From the NCBI GenBank assembly GCA_907165275.2, contig OU015660.1:692001-756000 (forward strand): a DNA stretch of 64,000 nt, in the 5' to 3' direction. The position numbers were made by a program, and so were the translations under genes. The notes under the pieces are model-generated. The model was not told the origin of the DNA and searched no databases. It saw only the letters and a program-made list of their open reading frames with translations. This DNA is from Zygaena filipendulae (lineage: Eukaryota; Arthropoda; Insecta; Lepidoptera; Zygaenidae). How positions within the stretch are numbered: the first letter of the stretch is position 1; each line of letters starts with the position of its first letter. Positions 1 through 11,302 of this stretch are shown here, piece by piece.

Positions 1-589
1 ACGAACATAATTCATAAGTATCTTTATTTACCCTAACATGACTGAAGCCGACAGGAGAACAATGTTTTCGTGATAAGGCATCTTTTTACTATATTTATAT
101 TTATTTAGCTTTTTTTACATTGTGACTGTACAAGCCGTTAAAAAAAAAGTAAAAACCCTCGTTAAATTATACTGCCATTGGAACCAAAGTGGTGTATAAA
201 ATCTCAAATAACTAAAATTACAAGAAATGGTCAGAGATCTAATTACAAAGAGCATAACATCCGCCATTTTGAATCAAACTAAAATACGACAATCGATAAT
301 AAGATAATAATGAACTTGGAGAGCAATATGCCAAAATATATTACAGCATATCCTATCCCGAGATATTTTCATTTTATTAAACGCTTAGTTCGAATATTCG
401 ACACGAAAATAAAAGTTTGCGGACAAATGGATCGTATAAAAGAGCTAATATCATCGAAAACATGCTCCTTTTACAAAATGCATAGAACAAAACAAAAACA
501 TTTATCATTGCATAGTGTGTAGCGGATTTTAGAATATTATGTCACTCTCTAAACCAAAAATAATCTGCTTTACATATACATAATAAAAC

Positions 590-768
590 AAAGTCGAGTC
601 TGTCTGTCTCTTCGCGACAAACTCGAAAACTACTGAACGGATTTTTATGCGGTTTTCGCTTTTCACCAATAGAGTGATTCAAGAGGAATGCGTACTATGC
701 AATAGTTTGTGCTGGAATTCCCGCGGGAACTCCGAAATTATCGCGGGGTGAAACCGCGGGGGACAGAT
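590..768. repeat. Family R retroposon copy
   Basis: Runs from a tctgtctgtctc segment to the core ttcccgcgggaactccgaaa followed by gtgaaaccgcggg. The same modules recur more than 20 times in the window. It lies in the glorund 3' flank. Confidence 0.7.
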
Positions 769-1009
769 AATTAAAAATCATTAGCAAAATTTGATGCAAA
801 TTAATCAAACTCAAATTTAATCCTCGCTCTATAGCTTTCTATACTTCACGCATTTAACCATTTTCATAGTACGTACAATATTAAAATGACCAATCGTCGA
901 AATATTTATATCAATATTATATTTTAATGTGTAAAACTTTGTACACCCCAAGTACCTAACCCTGGAACTTGATAAAAAGATACATTATTCTTAAAAACAT
1001 AGGTATTTC

Positions 1010-1112
1010 CGAGGGAATCCCGAAGTACTCGCGACGCGGTTGGAACAGCGGGCAAAAGAAATAACACCCGCGGTAATTCCAGAGTTCCCGAAGGAATTCC
1101 GGGTCACAATAT
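1010..1112. repeat. Degraded family R fragment
   Basis: Contains acacccgcggtaattccaga and gaaggaattccgggt, eroded versions of the family R core. No full-length copy can be drawn. Confidence 0.35.
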
Positions 1113-1395
1113 AACCTGTGTCACAAAATATAACGTGGCTTTCTATCGGTAAAAGAATTTTCAAAATTGGTTTAGTAGATCCAGAAGTTACCCCATACAA
1201 CCTCATTAACCTTACCTCTTTAGAAGTAGGTATAGGAAAAGAAAACAAAATTCGAATTTTCAAAATTCGAATTCGATTACGCACACACAGCATAATAACG
1301 AGTATATATATTTTTTTTTTAATTTAGAGAGTGACCCATAAAATCCGGCCAGCAACATTGTATCTTATAATTGGCGTTGTAAACTGTATCCGGTG

Positions 1396-1436
1396 CGGCG
1401 CGGGGCGGGCGCGGGGCGGGCGCGGGGCGGGCGCGG
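1396..1436. repeat. G-rich 11-bp tandem array beside the glorund stop
   Basis: Three to four copies of the unit gcggggcgggc on the plus strand, ending 2 bases from the stop codon. The plus strand satisfies a G-quadruplex-like spacing (G4-N-G3 runs); the transcript carries the C-rich complement. It is in the 3' UTR, not coding. Confidence 0.85.
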
Positions 1437-1437
1437 C

Positions 1438-1566
1438 TCAGTAGTTGCGGAAGTTGCGGTTGGGCTTGAACCCGCCGCCCAGGCCGCCGCCACCGCCGCC
1501 CGGCGACGAGTTGAGGAACAGCTCGATGTAGCGGTGCTCCATGTTGTTTTTGTCGCGCCTCATCGC
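1438..1566 (-). CDS. glo: glo terminal coding exon 8
   Basis: Residues 315-356 and [23 protein letters not shown], a Gly-rich stretch, then [10 protein letters not shown] and stop at 1440..1438. Confidence 0.93.
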   Translation of the reverse strand, partial: AMRRDKNNMEHRYIELFLNSSPGGGGGGLGGGFKPNRNFRNY

Positions 1567-4500
1567 CTGTGAATAATAAAAAAAAATTGAGTAAAGTTAT
1601 TTTATATTTATAGAAAAAAAAAACTACTTTCTAATTAAACAAAATATACGACTTTTAACGTGATTCGAGCAGAAGTGTATTTTATGTTTACTTCTTTGTT
1701 TTGAGAATCAGTTTACCGTCGTCAATATTGTGTAAATGCGGTGGACTTTGTATAACGTTGATGATTGGTGATGAACAGTGTTTAGAAACAGTAAAATAAG
1801 ATGAAATGGGAAGTTCGTCGGGAGTTTGTCGTTTTACTATACAACCTTCCACAGAGCGTCCTATTGAGGTTAAACTGTGGCGAGTTGCTTAAAAAATTTC
1901 GGTAAAGCATCGAACCAATGCATTTAAATTTTCAATGTAAATAACTTGAGAACAGAAAAACGTCTGACTTGGCTGTATGGACTTAGTTTCCTTTGCCTTC
2001 CTCGAAAAGGGGTAGGTAAAGTAAAAATAATATATATCCGCATTCCGACGCTGCCACATGTGCACGCTATTACACGTACACATAGTATATTTCGTATTCT
2101 ATTGCATTGTAATATCGTGCGTAGTGCGTACCCTCATGGCGTCCTCGTGGCACTCGAACTCGACGTCGGCCTCGCCCGAGGGCCGGCCGCTGTTGTCGAA
2201 CAGTATGTTGATGTTCATCGGCCGGATCGGTTTGAAGAACTGCGATACGTACAATATAAGTTATAGTATACAATATGGATGTGGACTACTTTTGAAAATC
2301 AAAATTCTAATTAGTCCGTCAGTTAGAAAATAAAAAAACAATATACACGTATTTTTTGCTTTTTCAAATAAATTAAAATATACAGAGATAAAGCGCATTA
2401 AAGTTTAGGGTGAGGGGGTCGTGAAGTCACTAACCGCTAAAACCGCCACACAAACTGTCAGAATAGTGACGTCACGCGAAATTTCAACTCAATATATCGC
2501 CGTTATTTTTTGATTACGTAAAAAAAGAAAAAATACGTGTCCAATACTTTTTAATAATCTACAAGACGGACTAAAAATTAAAATTAGTCAACATGCCCAT
2601 TATACATAATAGTATAATGTAATCAACCCGTTGATTGGGTTTAAACCCGATAAAAGGCAGCCTCTTATGGCCTTTTATCGGGTATAGTATACAGCTGTCA
2701 TACATACAACAATCTACACTAAGATAACATCCTAACATAAATGCTAACATGTGTTTTTTTTGTGTTATGTGCTTTCACGCCTTATTTACTCAACCGATCA
2801 TCAAGAAATTTTGCATTAACACGTTGTCAGGAATTTTGGAAAATTAACGCGGATAAAACCGTTAGATTGTAAACGATTGGCGTTGAATAGGTATTTATGT
2901 GCACCCCGACAATCGACATACTAGGTTAGGTTAGGTTTGAACTGTGACAACAACACCGTCAGATGGTACCGACGGTACCGATTTATCATGTGCGAACACC
3001 CACCACCGCACCTCAAAATTTCACAAGATTACCGTTATTTTACAAACTAACGGTTTTTACATTATTTTCGGTGACATAATATATTACAAGAATTGCTAGT
3101 TTAAAGGTAGTAGATTTAATGAACGTCTCTGAGTGCGGCCATAAGTTTGCGTTGCATATTGATACCAGATACACTTCTATTATATCTATTACATAATATA
3201 TCGTGTACGTATTTGAATAACAATGCAGCCATTTTGTGACGCGACTATATATACCAGCGCTTCATTATGTTCTGCCCCACAGACATAATGAAGCATTTAT
3301 GCTGAGGCAGTGACCGACTGGCCCCCACACAGCACACCCTTCTATGGACGCAGATAAGCAATAACATGTTAACCCACAAAACCAAGTTATTGATTTAGAA
3401 CGATTTATTGAGAGTTAGGGAACGTTCTTTAATTATGTGTTTACCTTATTACATTGCTTAAATATGTTACTAAATATTGAACATAAAAAATATTGGCACA
3501 AAATGGCGCTACACTTTTAAAACACGGTTTACTCAAAATTTCTCCAGTGTGGGTTAACACACTATTGCTTATCTATGTCCCCATCTCCTTCATAATATTT
3601 ATTAAGGTTCTATTTTTTCCGTCTCTTATTTTTTACCTTTTATGTGGGGACCAATAATAGTAGGTTATGCACCGAGGGAGTAAAGCACTGTCTTACGTCA
3701 CTGGCGGCATATTGAATCCTGAGCGTAACGATGGACTCTAGAGTTAATCCCCGAGCGTAGCGAACTAGCGAGGGTATTTAAAATATAACTCCCGAGCGAA
3801 GCGATGGAGTTATATGTATATATGTATCCTGAGTTAAGCGAGGGGTTTAAGCTGCCCGTGACGAAGACAGGCTTTATCCTCGAGGTGCATACTCTACGTT
3901 TCATACCTACTGCGAGACATAAACCCTCTTTACACGGGCAGACGGTTTATTCGAAAATAGAACTGGCCACCACAGGCAGATCACATAAAAATAAAACAAA
4001 ATGCTAAGAGTTTTCCCACAAATAACGTTCCAAACTCAAATGAGTTTACTCCCTTGGGAGTTTCATACAACATTACTTCCCTCTCTTGGGTTGGGATGTA
4101 ATGCCTTGCTTTACGTTGAGATTGCGTGATATGTAATTGGACATTATCGAGTGGGTGGCATGAAAACTCCTTTTCTTTCTTTCTTCTTTCTTATATTCTA
4201 CTTACATAGGCGATGTCCTGCGGCGACGCCTTGAACGGCAGCCCGCGCATGTGCACGCAGTGCCCGCCGCCGCCGCCGCCGCCGCGCCCGCGGAACGCGC
4301 CGCGCCCGCCGCCGAACCCGCCGCCGCCTGTCACACACACGCACGCCGATAAGCAACAACATCTCAACCTACACAATGGGCATGTTGACTAATTTTTTTT
4401 AAAGTCCGTCTTGTAGATTAATAAAAAATATTGGACACGTATTTTTTCTTTTTTTTTCGTAAACAAAAAATAACGGCGATACATTGAGTTGAAATTTCGC

Positions 4501-7500
4501 GTGATGTCACTATCCGGACAGTTTGTATGGCGGTTTTAGCGGTTAGTGACGTCACGACCCCCTCACCCTAAACTTTGATGCACTTTATCTCTGTATTATT
4601 TATCTCTGTCATATATTTTCATTTTTACTAGCCCATGTCTATATTATTTATACAGTATTTGGAGCGTACGCCACCCGTAGCATAAAATTCGAATCGGTCA
4701 TTGACACGTAGGCGCGGGCGTAGCGCTTGAAATTTTGTAGATAGGTCACCTCCAAACTAATGTTGAATAACTTTTAGACTATTAATTTTTTCGACATAAT
4801 TTATATTTTAATCATATTATTGTTTTTTTTTTTTTAAATGGGGTGTATCAGGTTTTTGGTCAATTCATTAACACGTTGTATATGTATTATCTTATGTGTA
4901 TGTATCTAGATTCTAACTATTATAATCCTAATCTATTTGTCTGAAACCTAATCGTTGAGTGGCACCAATATCAGTGACCAGCTAGCACAGAGACCGACAC
5001 CGCACCGACACAGTTCACTGACCAAATATGTCTCATACGTGTCCAACCGAACGCCGGTAGCAGAAATGCAAATGGTGACCGATCTTCGGTCGCGAACTTT
5101 GCCGAACAACTTTCCACTCACCGCGCCCGTAGCCGCGGCCGCGCCCGCCGAACCGGTCGTTCCGGTCGTACGGCGCCGGGCGGTAGCCGCGCGACGACCG
5201 GAAGCCGCCGCCGCCGCCGCCGTCCATCCGCGAGCTGTAGTCGCGCACCTCGCTCGGCGAACTCAAGAACACCTCTATGTACCTGCCGGGCGGAGCGGAC
5301 TGTGCTGTACACGGTGTATAGACAAATGGCAGGTTCTACATATTTTTTTTTAACCGACTTCCAAAAAGGACGAGGTTCTGCGTTCGGTAGTTTATTTTTT
5401 CTTCTTATTTAATTAATTGATAGATACACTAAATATCCAAGACACAGACGGAGACGCAAAAATGTCCTGTAAAATCGAAAATATGTATGTAGTTTGGTTT
5501 GTGCCCTATAAGCATAAGTACGAATTTTGCTTATTCGTTTGAAAAAAATTCGGCAGTTGAGTTTTATTTTTCGTTTTTATCTATATCGACGCAACTTCTT
5601 GGAAGGACATTAATTTTTTGTATGAAACTGAATCTGGACTACTAACGTATGCATTTTATCTAAATAAATTTAGAATTTAAGTAAACCACAAAAATATAAG
5701 ACACAAACTCAAATAATATTGAACATAATGTGTAACTCATTTAATACATCACTTTAATTTATATATGTATTACTAAAACTAGCCCTGAAAAATAAGAATT
5801 CATTTAAACCTGTGAACAAAACATGTTGCAGAGCTAAGCTAAATAAAAGATTGATAGATTTTTTGATTGAATCAGATAAAAATCTTAGACTCGTGTTAAT
5901 AAAACACATCTCAATATGAAGCCATTATGCTGCTTTTAAACTTAGCTCCGACGAAATCTCAAAAAGGCTTGAGTCAACTGTTTTTAAATTGAATTCTTTT
6001 TTCGTTTACACTTAGCTCAGCAGCATAAGAACAATTTAGATAAAAAACGTCAGTAAAAAAAACTTCTTCGCCACTCCACTTCTTCCCCTCTCCATGTCTC
6101 CCCGCCGTACGCCCCGTCTCCCCGCCTCCCCGCGCCCCGAACACTCCCAACCTTCGACAACTCAACATCCAATCACTTCGCACTATTATATGCTACCACT
6201 TTTGTTGGTTTATGATGATCGGGTTATAAAGATCTTAATTTCAAAACTGAACTAGAACTTACTACAATTTTCAGAAACTAAAATAGGTATAACCACTATA
6301 ACTATCTCTTTCACAATTTTTTTTTAGTAACATAAATAGAGTCATTAATTTTTAAATCAAAAAGTCTTTTTTTTTTAATAAATAACGCATACGCTACGCT
6401 TCGTTTCTCTCCAATATGTCGGAACGTGATCCTTATAACATCGATTGATAAAAATATTTCATAATATAGAAATAACTGGTTTATTTTGAGATACAATATT
6501 AACACAGCTATTCATTACATTTTCACGGATGACGAGATAATATGACTCGTGAATCTGGTCTTATTTTCCAATAAACTAATCACCATAAACCTCACAATGA
6601 CTCGGGTAGCATTACAAGAGTGCGCAATTTAACCAACCATATATTTTTGTTTAATTGTTTAAATAATACATTATTTCCTTCATCGTAATGCAGTTAATTA
6701 AGATGGATAAACCCAAAATCTAATTCCTTACGTCGATTGTCATCTATGATTTTATCATAATTTTCAATAATTTCGTGGAACAATAAAAAAATATTTGTAG
6801 TTTTTTTTTTTAATCAACCATAATAATATGACAAAGAACGTAAGAAGTCCCATGGTTAACCCACTACACCAATATGGTACTGGAATTGTGGTTTGTTTGC
6901 GCAAGACTTTATTCAATTAAAACAGTATGGTGCGGAATTTAGGCATAAGATTTGTATTTCACTACAAAATAAAAAAGCCCTTGTAGCTTCTATGCTTATA
7001 GAGGTAAGATTTTTATTTCACTACAAAATAAAAAAGCCTTTGTAGCCCACTTATGCTTATAGAGGTAATAATAGATCATTAAGTAAAGAACTGCACCAGC
7101 AGTTTGTTGCTATAATTCAGTTTCAAGCAGAATAATAACGATATTGTAATTAATTAATCATGTTTAGGCAGCTTCAACTTTCCTCATATTCTGTAAAACT
7201 ACCAAACTTATATTATTCTTTCGCTTATCCTGTTTGTTATAACGTATACTCTCAGTCCTGTAAATATTTGCAGCTAATTTTGCCCGACCTTACAGTATGT
7301 GTCAAAATGTGCATAATGTAATCGCAAAACCGCCATGTTTTTAATTGCAACCGAAAAATGATAGAAACAAGTAATACCATTAGGTATAAAAACCATAAAT
7401 AAGTTCCTGAGTGTCATAGCATACTTTTTTCCCTGAATTCCTACGGGAACGCGAGTGAAACGCGAACACGCGCGTTTTTATTTACTTTTTATGTAAATTT

Positions 7501-10500
7501 GTACACTACTTAATGGAGATAGAATTCATTATCTCTCTGCGCCAGTGGGAGTTGAGTCTTATAGATGCAAGTGCAGTGCTGTTTAGTTTTACTTATAAAA
7601 ATTATCTCTCTTACTAGTACGGTTTTTATAATAAGGTTATAAAAAAAAAAACTATCAAGCATTTTTTTTTGTTTGGATCTGCACGAACCGGAAGCCCAGA
7701 AATCTCTGTCTACGGCTTCACTGCTACCGCCGAAACATATTTGATTGTATATTACTGGGGTAACAGAGAACCAGACGCATCATTGCCATAACATAGAATG
7801 ATGGGTGTGACAAATAAGATTGCGCAAGTCAATGTTTTTAACTTTTTACAAATCTCTGGCATCATGTTCTAAGTATACTCACTTCTAACAAAGTCAACGA
7901 AACCACAGACTTGAACTGTATAGGAACCATTTTGGCTATAACCTCAATATTGTCTACACTTGATTGATTGCCAAAAAGACCGCACCATAGTGACACTTGC
8001 GATTGGTTTGAAAAAAAAAATAATAAAACAAACCACGCTACAAGGAATTCCTTTGCTTTTTAAAAACTTTTCCCCCCACCTGTGTCCTATTTTCTCCCTG
8101 TCCCTCTCCAGCGCCTTTTGGGCGTCGTCCCTCTCAACGAAGTGTACGAACGCCTCGCCCGAAGCCCGACCCTGGTGGTCGGACAGTAAGTGCACCCCGT
8201 CTGGGGCGACGCTGAGCCCTGCCCCAAACCCAACGTGGAAAAATAAATTATCGTTTGTCACACTATTGCTGTGTTCCATTGCTCTTTTATAAAAAAAAAA
8301 AAAACAATTAAATGTACAATGCAACTTGAATTGTTTTAGAAAAATTTACGTTTCATAATACCACGTTTTGCTTGGTTTCCATGACACAAGCTAATAATAG
8401 CTTACTGTGGGATCAAGTAGATCTGTGTTGTGAAGTGGATTATTATTATATTATTATTTCAATTCAAATGGAACACAGCGTAATGATACTGTTGGTATGT
8501 TGATAGTTGAGTTATGGTCTACTTCAAATTATATTGATTTAAAATTAATAATTCTTACTTAAAATCTCAAAAATTTGCAAAAAGTCTTATGAATTTGTAC
8601 TTGATAATGATTTTTTTGTTAATTGATATTTAACTATCAAAATTCGTTCATTATAATGTACTCTATAATCAAGCTAATTTTTAGGTCATGAATCAACACA
8701 TTACTATTATTCACTTACAACCAATATTTTGAAAACTCTAAACAGACTCTGATCGTACCAATATCATAATTACTTAGCAAACACATTTAAATAAATAAAA
8801 TAAAAATAGCCTTTATTATTGAAGTGAAATTTTTTTTTTCCCTCCTTATTTACAAGTGAATACTTGTTTAACTAATTATACATTTTCATCAACAACTTCA
8901 AAGCATTTGTATTGTATTAAATTACACTCAGGTTATTAAAATTATTGAAATAGTGCTACCATAACTCAGCTAACAACAGCCAATAGGGCATCCCCATAAC
9001 ACTTTAATTGCTTGTTTTAGAGACAAAACTTATCAATGATGATAATTTGAAGAGTTCTTACCTTCAAAAAACTGTATAATTTCATCTTTAGAACAGCCAA
9101 ACGGAAGACCTCGTAATTTGACGATGCCAACATCATCAGATACTTCAGGTAGACCTCCAAAGCCATTCTCGCTCTGTCTCATAGCATTGATTGCCCATTC
9201 CATGTCTTGGCGATCAGTAGAGAAAACTAAAAATAGAATGGTGTTATGTTATATCTGTGCATGTATGACATGGCAAAAGCGGATTATACAGCTTAGGATT
9301 CATTATTTTAATAGGGATGTTGACTACTATTGAAAATCAAAATTCTAATTAGTCCGTCAGTTAGAAAATAAAAAAACAATAGACACGTATTTTTTGCTTT
9401 TTTAAATAAATTAAAATATACAGAGATAAAGCGCATTAAAGTTTAGGATGAGGGGGTCGTGACGTCACTAACCGCAAAACCGCCATACAAACTGTCAGAA
9501 TAGTGACGTCACGTGAAATTTCAACTCAATATATCGCCGTTATTTTTTGATTACGTAAAAAAAGAAAAAATATGTGTCCAATATTTTTTTAATAATCTAC
9601 AAGACGGACTAAAAATAAACATTAGTCAACATGCCCATTGCATAACTTTCTGTTATGTCTAGTTTTTGTATGAAAATCTAAAGTTAATAAAGAGATTTTG
9701 CTTAGAAAAGAGAATAAGAGACAAGTTGGGGCAGACTTGAGGTTAAACCATATGGTTACCATAACCATATCAGAAATGTATTTGTTGTGGCCACATCTAA
9801 CAATTGACAAAATATGGTGATATCTATGATGATATCCATTTGTCTTTGAAGCATCTACAGCTGCTGCTGCAGCATGCTAGCTACTCTCTCAGCTCAATTT
9901 AGGGCCTGTGCACACCACGTTATTTAAATGTGCTTTTATCCTACCAAAGTCTACAGGCTGGGTCTGACTCGCGTTCATATTGTGTCTGTATCGCTACAAA
10001 CGCTTGTCAACGGCGTGTTTAAATAACGTGGTGTGTATAGGCCCTTAGAAGAAGCAATATCTCATGAAGGAGTATCTGAGGGTGGTAACATTTTAAATTT
10101 ATCAGTTAAATTACCCTCAATGTATCTCTTTCCCATATTTTCTTTGTCCTTCCTTAGAGCTTGTTCCACATCTTCTTGGCTTTCTACTTCTACGAAACAT
10201 TCTCCCGACGGTCTGCCCGGTCGCACCTCAGTCAAGTGGACACCTGAAATAAAAACCACTTCAAAATACCACATGTACGTAATTTACCAAAAATGCTTTT
10301 GCAAAACTATTTCAGCATAGAACAGGTGTTAATAGGGTAGGATTGTTTAGCTTTATAGGTCAGTGACACAAGATGGTGATTGCTTTGCAAAAGAGTTGAG
10401 AATATACCGGTTGGTGTGAATTTTTTTGTTTACAATTTTCCATCTACGCATGTAAGTAATCGAAGCATAAGAATAATCTGATTTGTCGGGTACCTTAAAA

Positions 10501-10654
10501 ACATAACCTAAGTATTTAAGTTAATAATTGACTCACCTTCTTTTCCGTTCACAACATTGACGCCTTCAAGAAAATCTAGCACGTCATCAACAGTAGTGGA
10601 GAAAGGCAAACCGCGGAGTTTTATTATGTGTCCGCCATCACCAGAACCCAACAT
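1438..10654 (-). CDS. glo: hnRNP F/H family RNA-binding protein (glorund type), 8 coding exons, 356 aa
   Basis: Nuclear RNA-binding protein of the hnRNP F/H family. Family members bind G-tracts to control splicing and, for Drosophila Glorund, translational repression of nanos. Exons join(10654..10537, 10243..10115, 9226..9062, 8218..8080, 5282..5122, 4327..4206, 2239..2132, 1566..1438) total 1071 nt, and every phase matches. Three quasi-RRMs are visible: about residues 8-86 ([15 protein letters not shown] to GKRYIEVF), about 116-191 ([16 protein letters not shown] to GHRYIEVF) and about 260-337 ([16 protein letters not shown] to EHRYIELF). Each has the RGLPF first strand and the RYIE closing motif of qRRMs. 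A G/R-rich linker (about 205-259) and a short G-rich C-terminus ([11 protein letters not shown]) match hnRNP F/H layout. The start ATG at 10654 opens directly into qRRM1 with a short leader, as in the family. Introns hold MITEs, SINE tails and a Harbinger-like element. Confidence 0.93.
1690..2020. repeat. About 330-bp dispersed repeat, copy 1 (inverted relative to 24275-24690)
   Basis: The reverse complement of this stretch matches 24275-24640 over blocks such as tcaccaatgcatttcgatgc, and the sites for CGAACGG and CACTGTTCATCACTAAT. It lies in glo intron 7. A diverged third copy is near 54828-54975. Confidence 0.6.
2132..2239 (-). CDS. glo: glo coding exon 7
   Basis: Residues 279-314: [20 protein letters not shown], then [16 protein letters not shown] of qRRM3. 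Phase 0 on both sides; donor GTACGC is weak. Confidence 0.92.
2273..2601 (+). mobile_element. MITE-A copy 1
   Basis: Starts ggatgtggactacttttgaa and ends agtcaacatgcccat, with cores tcgccgttattttttgatta and gtgacgtcacgcg shared with copies at 9313, 40683 and 61964. It lies in intron 6, just upstream (in transcription) of glo exon 7. Confidence 0.8.
2645..2683. repeat. Perfect 14-bp inverted repeat
   Basis: ACCCGATAAAAGGC at 2645-2658 is repeated as its exact complement at 2670-2683, with an 11-nt loop. It is intronic. A related GGGTTTAAACCCG palindrome lies at 33453. Confidence 0.7.
3346..3580 (+). mobile_element. MITE-T4 copy 1
   Basis: Starts ggacgcagataagcaataac and ends gctta tctatgtcc, imperfect inverted repeats of about 30 bp (TAACCCACA / TGTGGGTTA). 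Internal sequence is collinear with copies at 28803, 31583, 45177 and 53879. Confidence 0.8.
3675..4120. repeat. Unclassified repeat with GAGCGTAGCGA modules
   Basis: Contains repeated gagcgtaacga / gagcgtagcgaac / gagcgaagcgatgg segments. It is bounded by gagtaaagcactgtcttac and gtaatgccttgctttac, which are imperfect inverted repeats. Boundaries are approximate. Confidence 0.4.
4206..4327 (-). CDS. glo: glo coding exon 6
   Basis: Residues 238-278: glycine-rich run, then [19 protein letters not shown] opening qRRM3. The acceptor lies in a GTGTGTGTGACAG tract; donor GTAAGT, phase 0. Confidence 0.92.
4375..4593 (-). mobile_element. MITE-A copy 2, truncated
   Basis: Reverse orientation: gggcatgttgactaattttt, tagtccgtcttgtaga equivalent, then gtgatgtcactatcc. 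The other end is missing and is replaced by a second repeat at 4616. Confidence 0.7.
4616..4880. repeat. 265-bp repeat B, copy 1
   Basis: Collinear with 26766-27030 through gcccatgtct, gggcgtagcgcttgaaattt, ggtcacctccaaacta and aggtttttgg. Both copies are 265 bp by my count, and both adjoin MITE-A sequence. Confidence 0.7.
5122..5282 (-). CDS. glo: glo coding exon 5
   Basis: Residues 184-238: [20 protein letters not shown], then a G/R/Y-rich linker ([20 protein letters not shown]). Donor GTGAGT, phase 1 out. Confidence 0.92.
6947..7068. repeat. Tandem duplication of about 60 bp
   Basis: Two adjacent copies of a unit with taagattt, tatttcactacaaaataaaa and atgcttatagaggtaa. Confidence 0.8.
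7085..7385. repeat. Repeat C/D, copy 1
   Basis: Shares cctgtttgttataacgtata and ttcctcatattctg with 26550-26680. It also shares ttgttgct..cagtttcaa and ccgccatgttttt.attgcaaccg with 46030-46190. It looks like pieces of one larger transposon. Confidence 0.5.
8080..8218 (-). CDS. glo: glo coding exon 4
   Basis: Residues 138-184: [20 protein letters not shown] to REKIGHR, core of qRRM2. The donor is GTGGGG, weak but phase-correct (2); the joined codon restores HRYIEVF. Confidence 0.9.
8358..8460 (+). mobile_element. tRNA-SINE 3' half
   Basis: ccacg.tttgcttggtttcc, gcttactgtgggatcaagta, gatctgtgtt and an ATT-repeat tail match the 3' half of the full SINE at 19311-19577. In glo intron 3. Confidence 0.75.
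9062..9226 (-). CDS. glo: glo coding exon 3
   Basis: Residues 83-138: [16 protein letters not shown] linker, then [20 protein letters not shown] opening qRRM2. Acceptor tatttttag, donor GTAAGA, phase 1 out. Confidence 0.93.
9313..9639 (+). mobile_element. MITE-A copy 3
   Basis: Full-length: agggatgttgactac to agtcaacatgcccat, with gtgacgtcacta and gtgacgtcacgtg. In glo intron 2. Confidence 0.85.
9902..10044. mobile_element. 143-bp Harbinger-like MITE with TTA duplication
   Basis: Ends GGGCCTGTGCACACCACG and, inverted, GGGCCTATACACACCACG, both continuing into TTATTTAAA (about 27-bp inverted repeats). TTA flanks both ends (9899-9901, 10045-10047), as in PIF/Harbinger insertions. In glo intron 2, about 70 bp past the exon 2 donor. 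Confidence 0.75.
10115..10243 (-). CDS. glo: glo coding exon 2
   Basis: Residues 40-83, rest of qRRM1: [20 protein letters not shown] to GKRYIE. The acceptor is ttatttcag. The donor is GTAATT, weaker than the others, and this exon can be misread through it. Phase 1 out. Confidence 0.92.
10537..10654 (-). CDS. glo: glo coding exon 1
   Basis: Residues 1-40: [18 protein letters not shown], then the first helix of qRRM1. Donor GTGAGT; phase 1. Confidence 0.93.
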
Positions 10655-11231
10655 TTTCACGTTTCGCCAGCAAGCAAGCAGTGGAGATAAGAAGACTTAA
10701 ATGAATCTATACAGCTATAGCAGCTGTGGATTTTTAAATAATATGTAGCTATGGAAGGAACTCTCTAAATTTTAATTTTAATTCTCCAGATTTGGTTTTA
10801 TGGTCTTTTGGCGTCCTTTCAGTTTTCACCAGTCTGCTGTGAGCTGTCTGACGTCTCAGTTCTCACTTCTCACTTCTCACGTCTGTACTCTGTGCCAGTG
10901 TTACAAACTCTCGAAAACATTTACCCCTAAAGGTTAATTAAAAAAAAACCCTAAATCCCCGTGGACGGAGAATAGAATGGACGAGCTGATAAAATAATAA
11001 TAATTACAAGAATGAGAAAGACGAAAGTGCGAATGTTAAATATGTAGGTGCGAGCTGGACGAAACATTGTTTTTTTTCGTCTCTTTTTTGCGTATCATTT
11101 ATTTTTGTTTGCCCACATATGTGTTGTGGGCAGACATTGTTTCGTGTCAAAATAATTTTGTGTCCAGTTTTGTCTATTTGTATTAAAATCGCGATCTCTA
11201 TTAATATAATCGAAGTAATAAGTTTGCAATT
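10655..11231. promoter_or_regulatory. Candidate divergent promoter between glo and the THAP-type exon
   Basis: 577 bp separate the minus-strand glo ATG from the plus-strand ATG at 11232, head to head. The stretch must hold the glo 5' UTR and promoter. Part of it (10896-10945) matches the end of the repeat near 14440. No core promoter motif can be assigned with confidence. Confidence 0.4.
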
Positions 11232-11302
11232 ATGGTGAATTGTAGTGTAGTTGGCTGTAAAAGCCGTAGTGAGCGAAAAGAAGCAAAATATACCTTTCGC
11301 CG
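11232..11302 (+). CDS. Isolated THAP-type first exon
   Basis: ATG opens 23 codons beginning MVNCSVVGCKSRSERKEAKY and ending TFR, then CG and a GTAAGT donor (phase 2). The CxxxxC spacing at residues 4 and 9, followed by a basic stretch and TFR, is the start of a THAP zinc finger (C2CH DNA-binding domain). A following exon with FP and the distal Cys/His pair was not found. The nearest acceptor, at 11375, gives a short tail that stops without THAP residues. It may be a gene fragment or the first exon of a gene whose other exons I could not see. Confidence 0.45.

Larger units (their letters stand above)
1..1437 (-). other. 3' UTR and downstream flank of the hnRNP F/H gene
   Basis: Sequence downstream of the glorund-type stop codon, read on the minus strand. 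Minus-strand AATAAA hexamers lie at 373-378, 100-105 and 23-28; I cannot tell which is used, so the UTR end is unknown. It holds a family R retroposon (590-768) and a G-rich array next to the stop (1396-1436). No other gene is visible. Confidence 0.5.
5283..8079 (-). other. glo intron 4 (about 2.8 kb)
   Basis: AT-rich intron. It holds an AACCGACTTCCAAAAAGGA retroposon fragment (5351-5390), a tandem duplication (6947-7068) and a diverged repeat (7085-7385). No other gene was seen. Confidence 0.7.

Noticed and set aside
2930..2945. GGTTAGGTTAGG resembling the insect telomere repeat
   Set aside because: Only two to three units, and the same motif at 17930 is part of a dispersed repeat.
4955..5353. 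132-codon plus-strand frame rich in Ala/Pro
   Set aside because: It is antisense to glo exon 5; the minus strand gives the conserved hnRNP F/H protein with correct splice phases.
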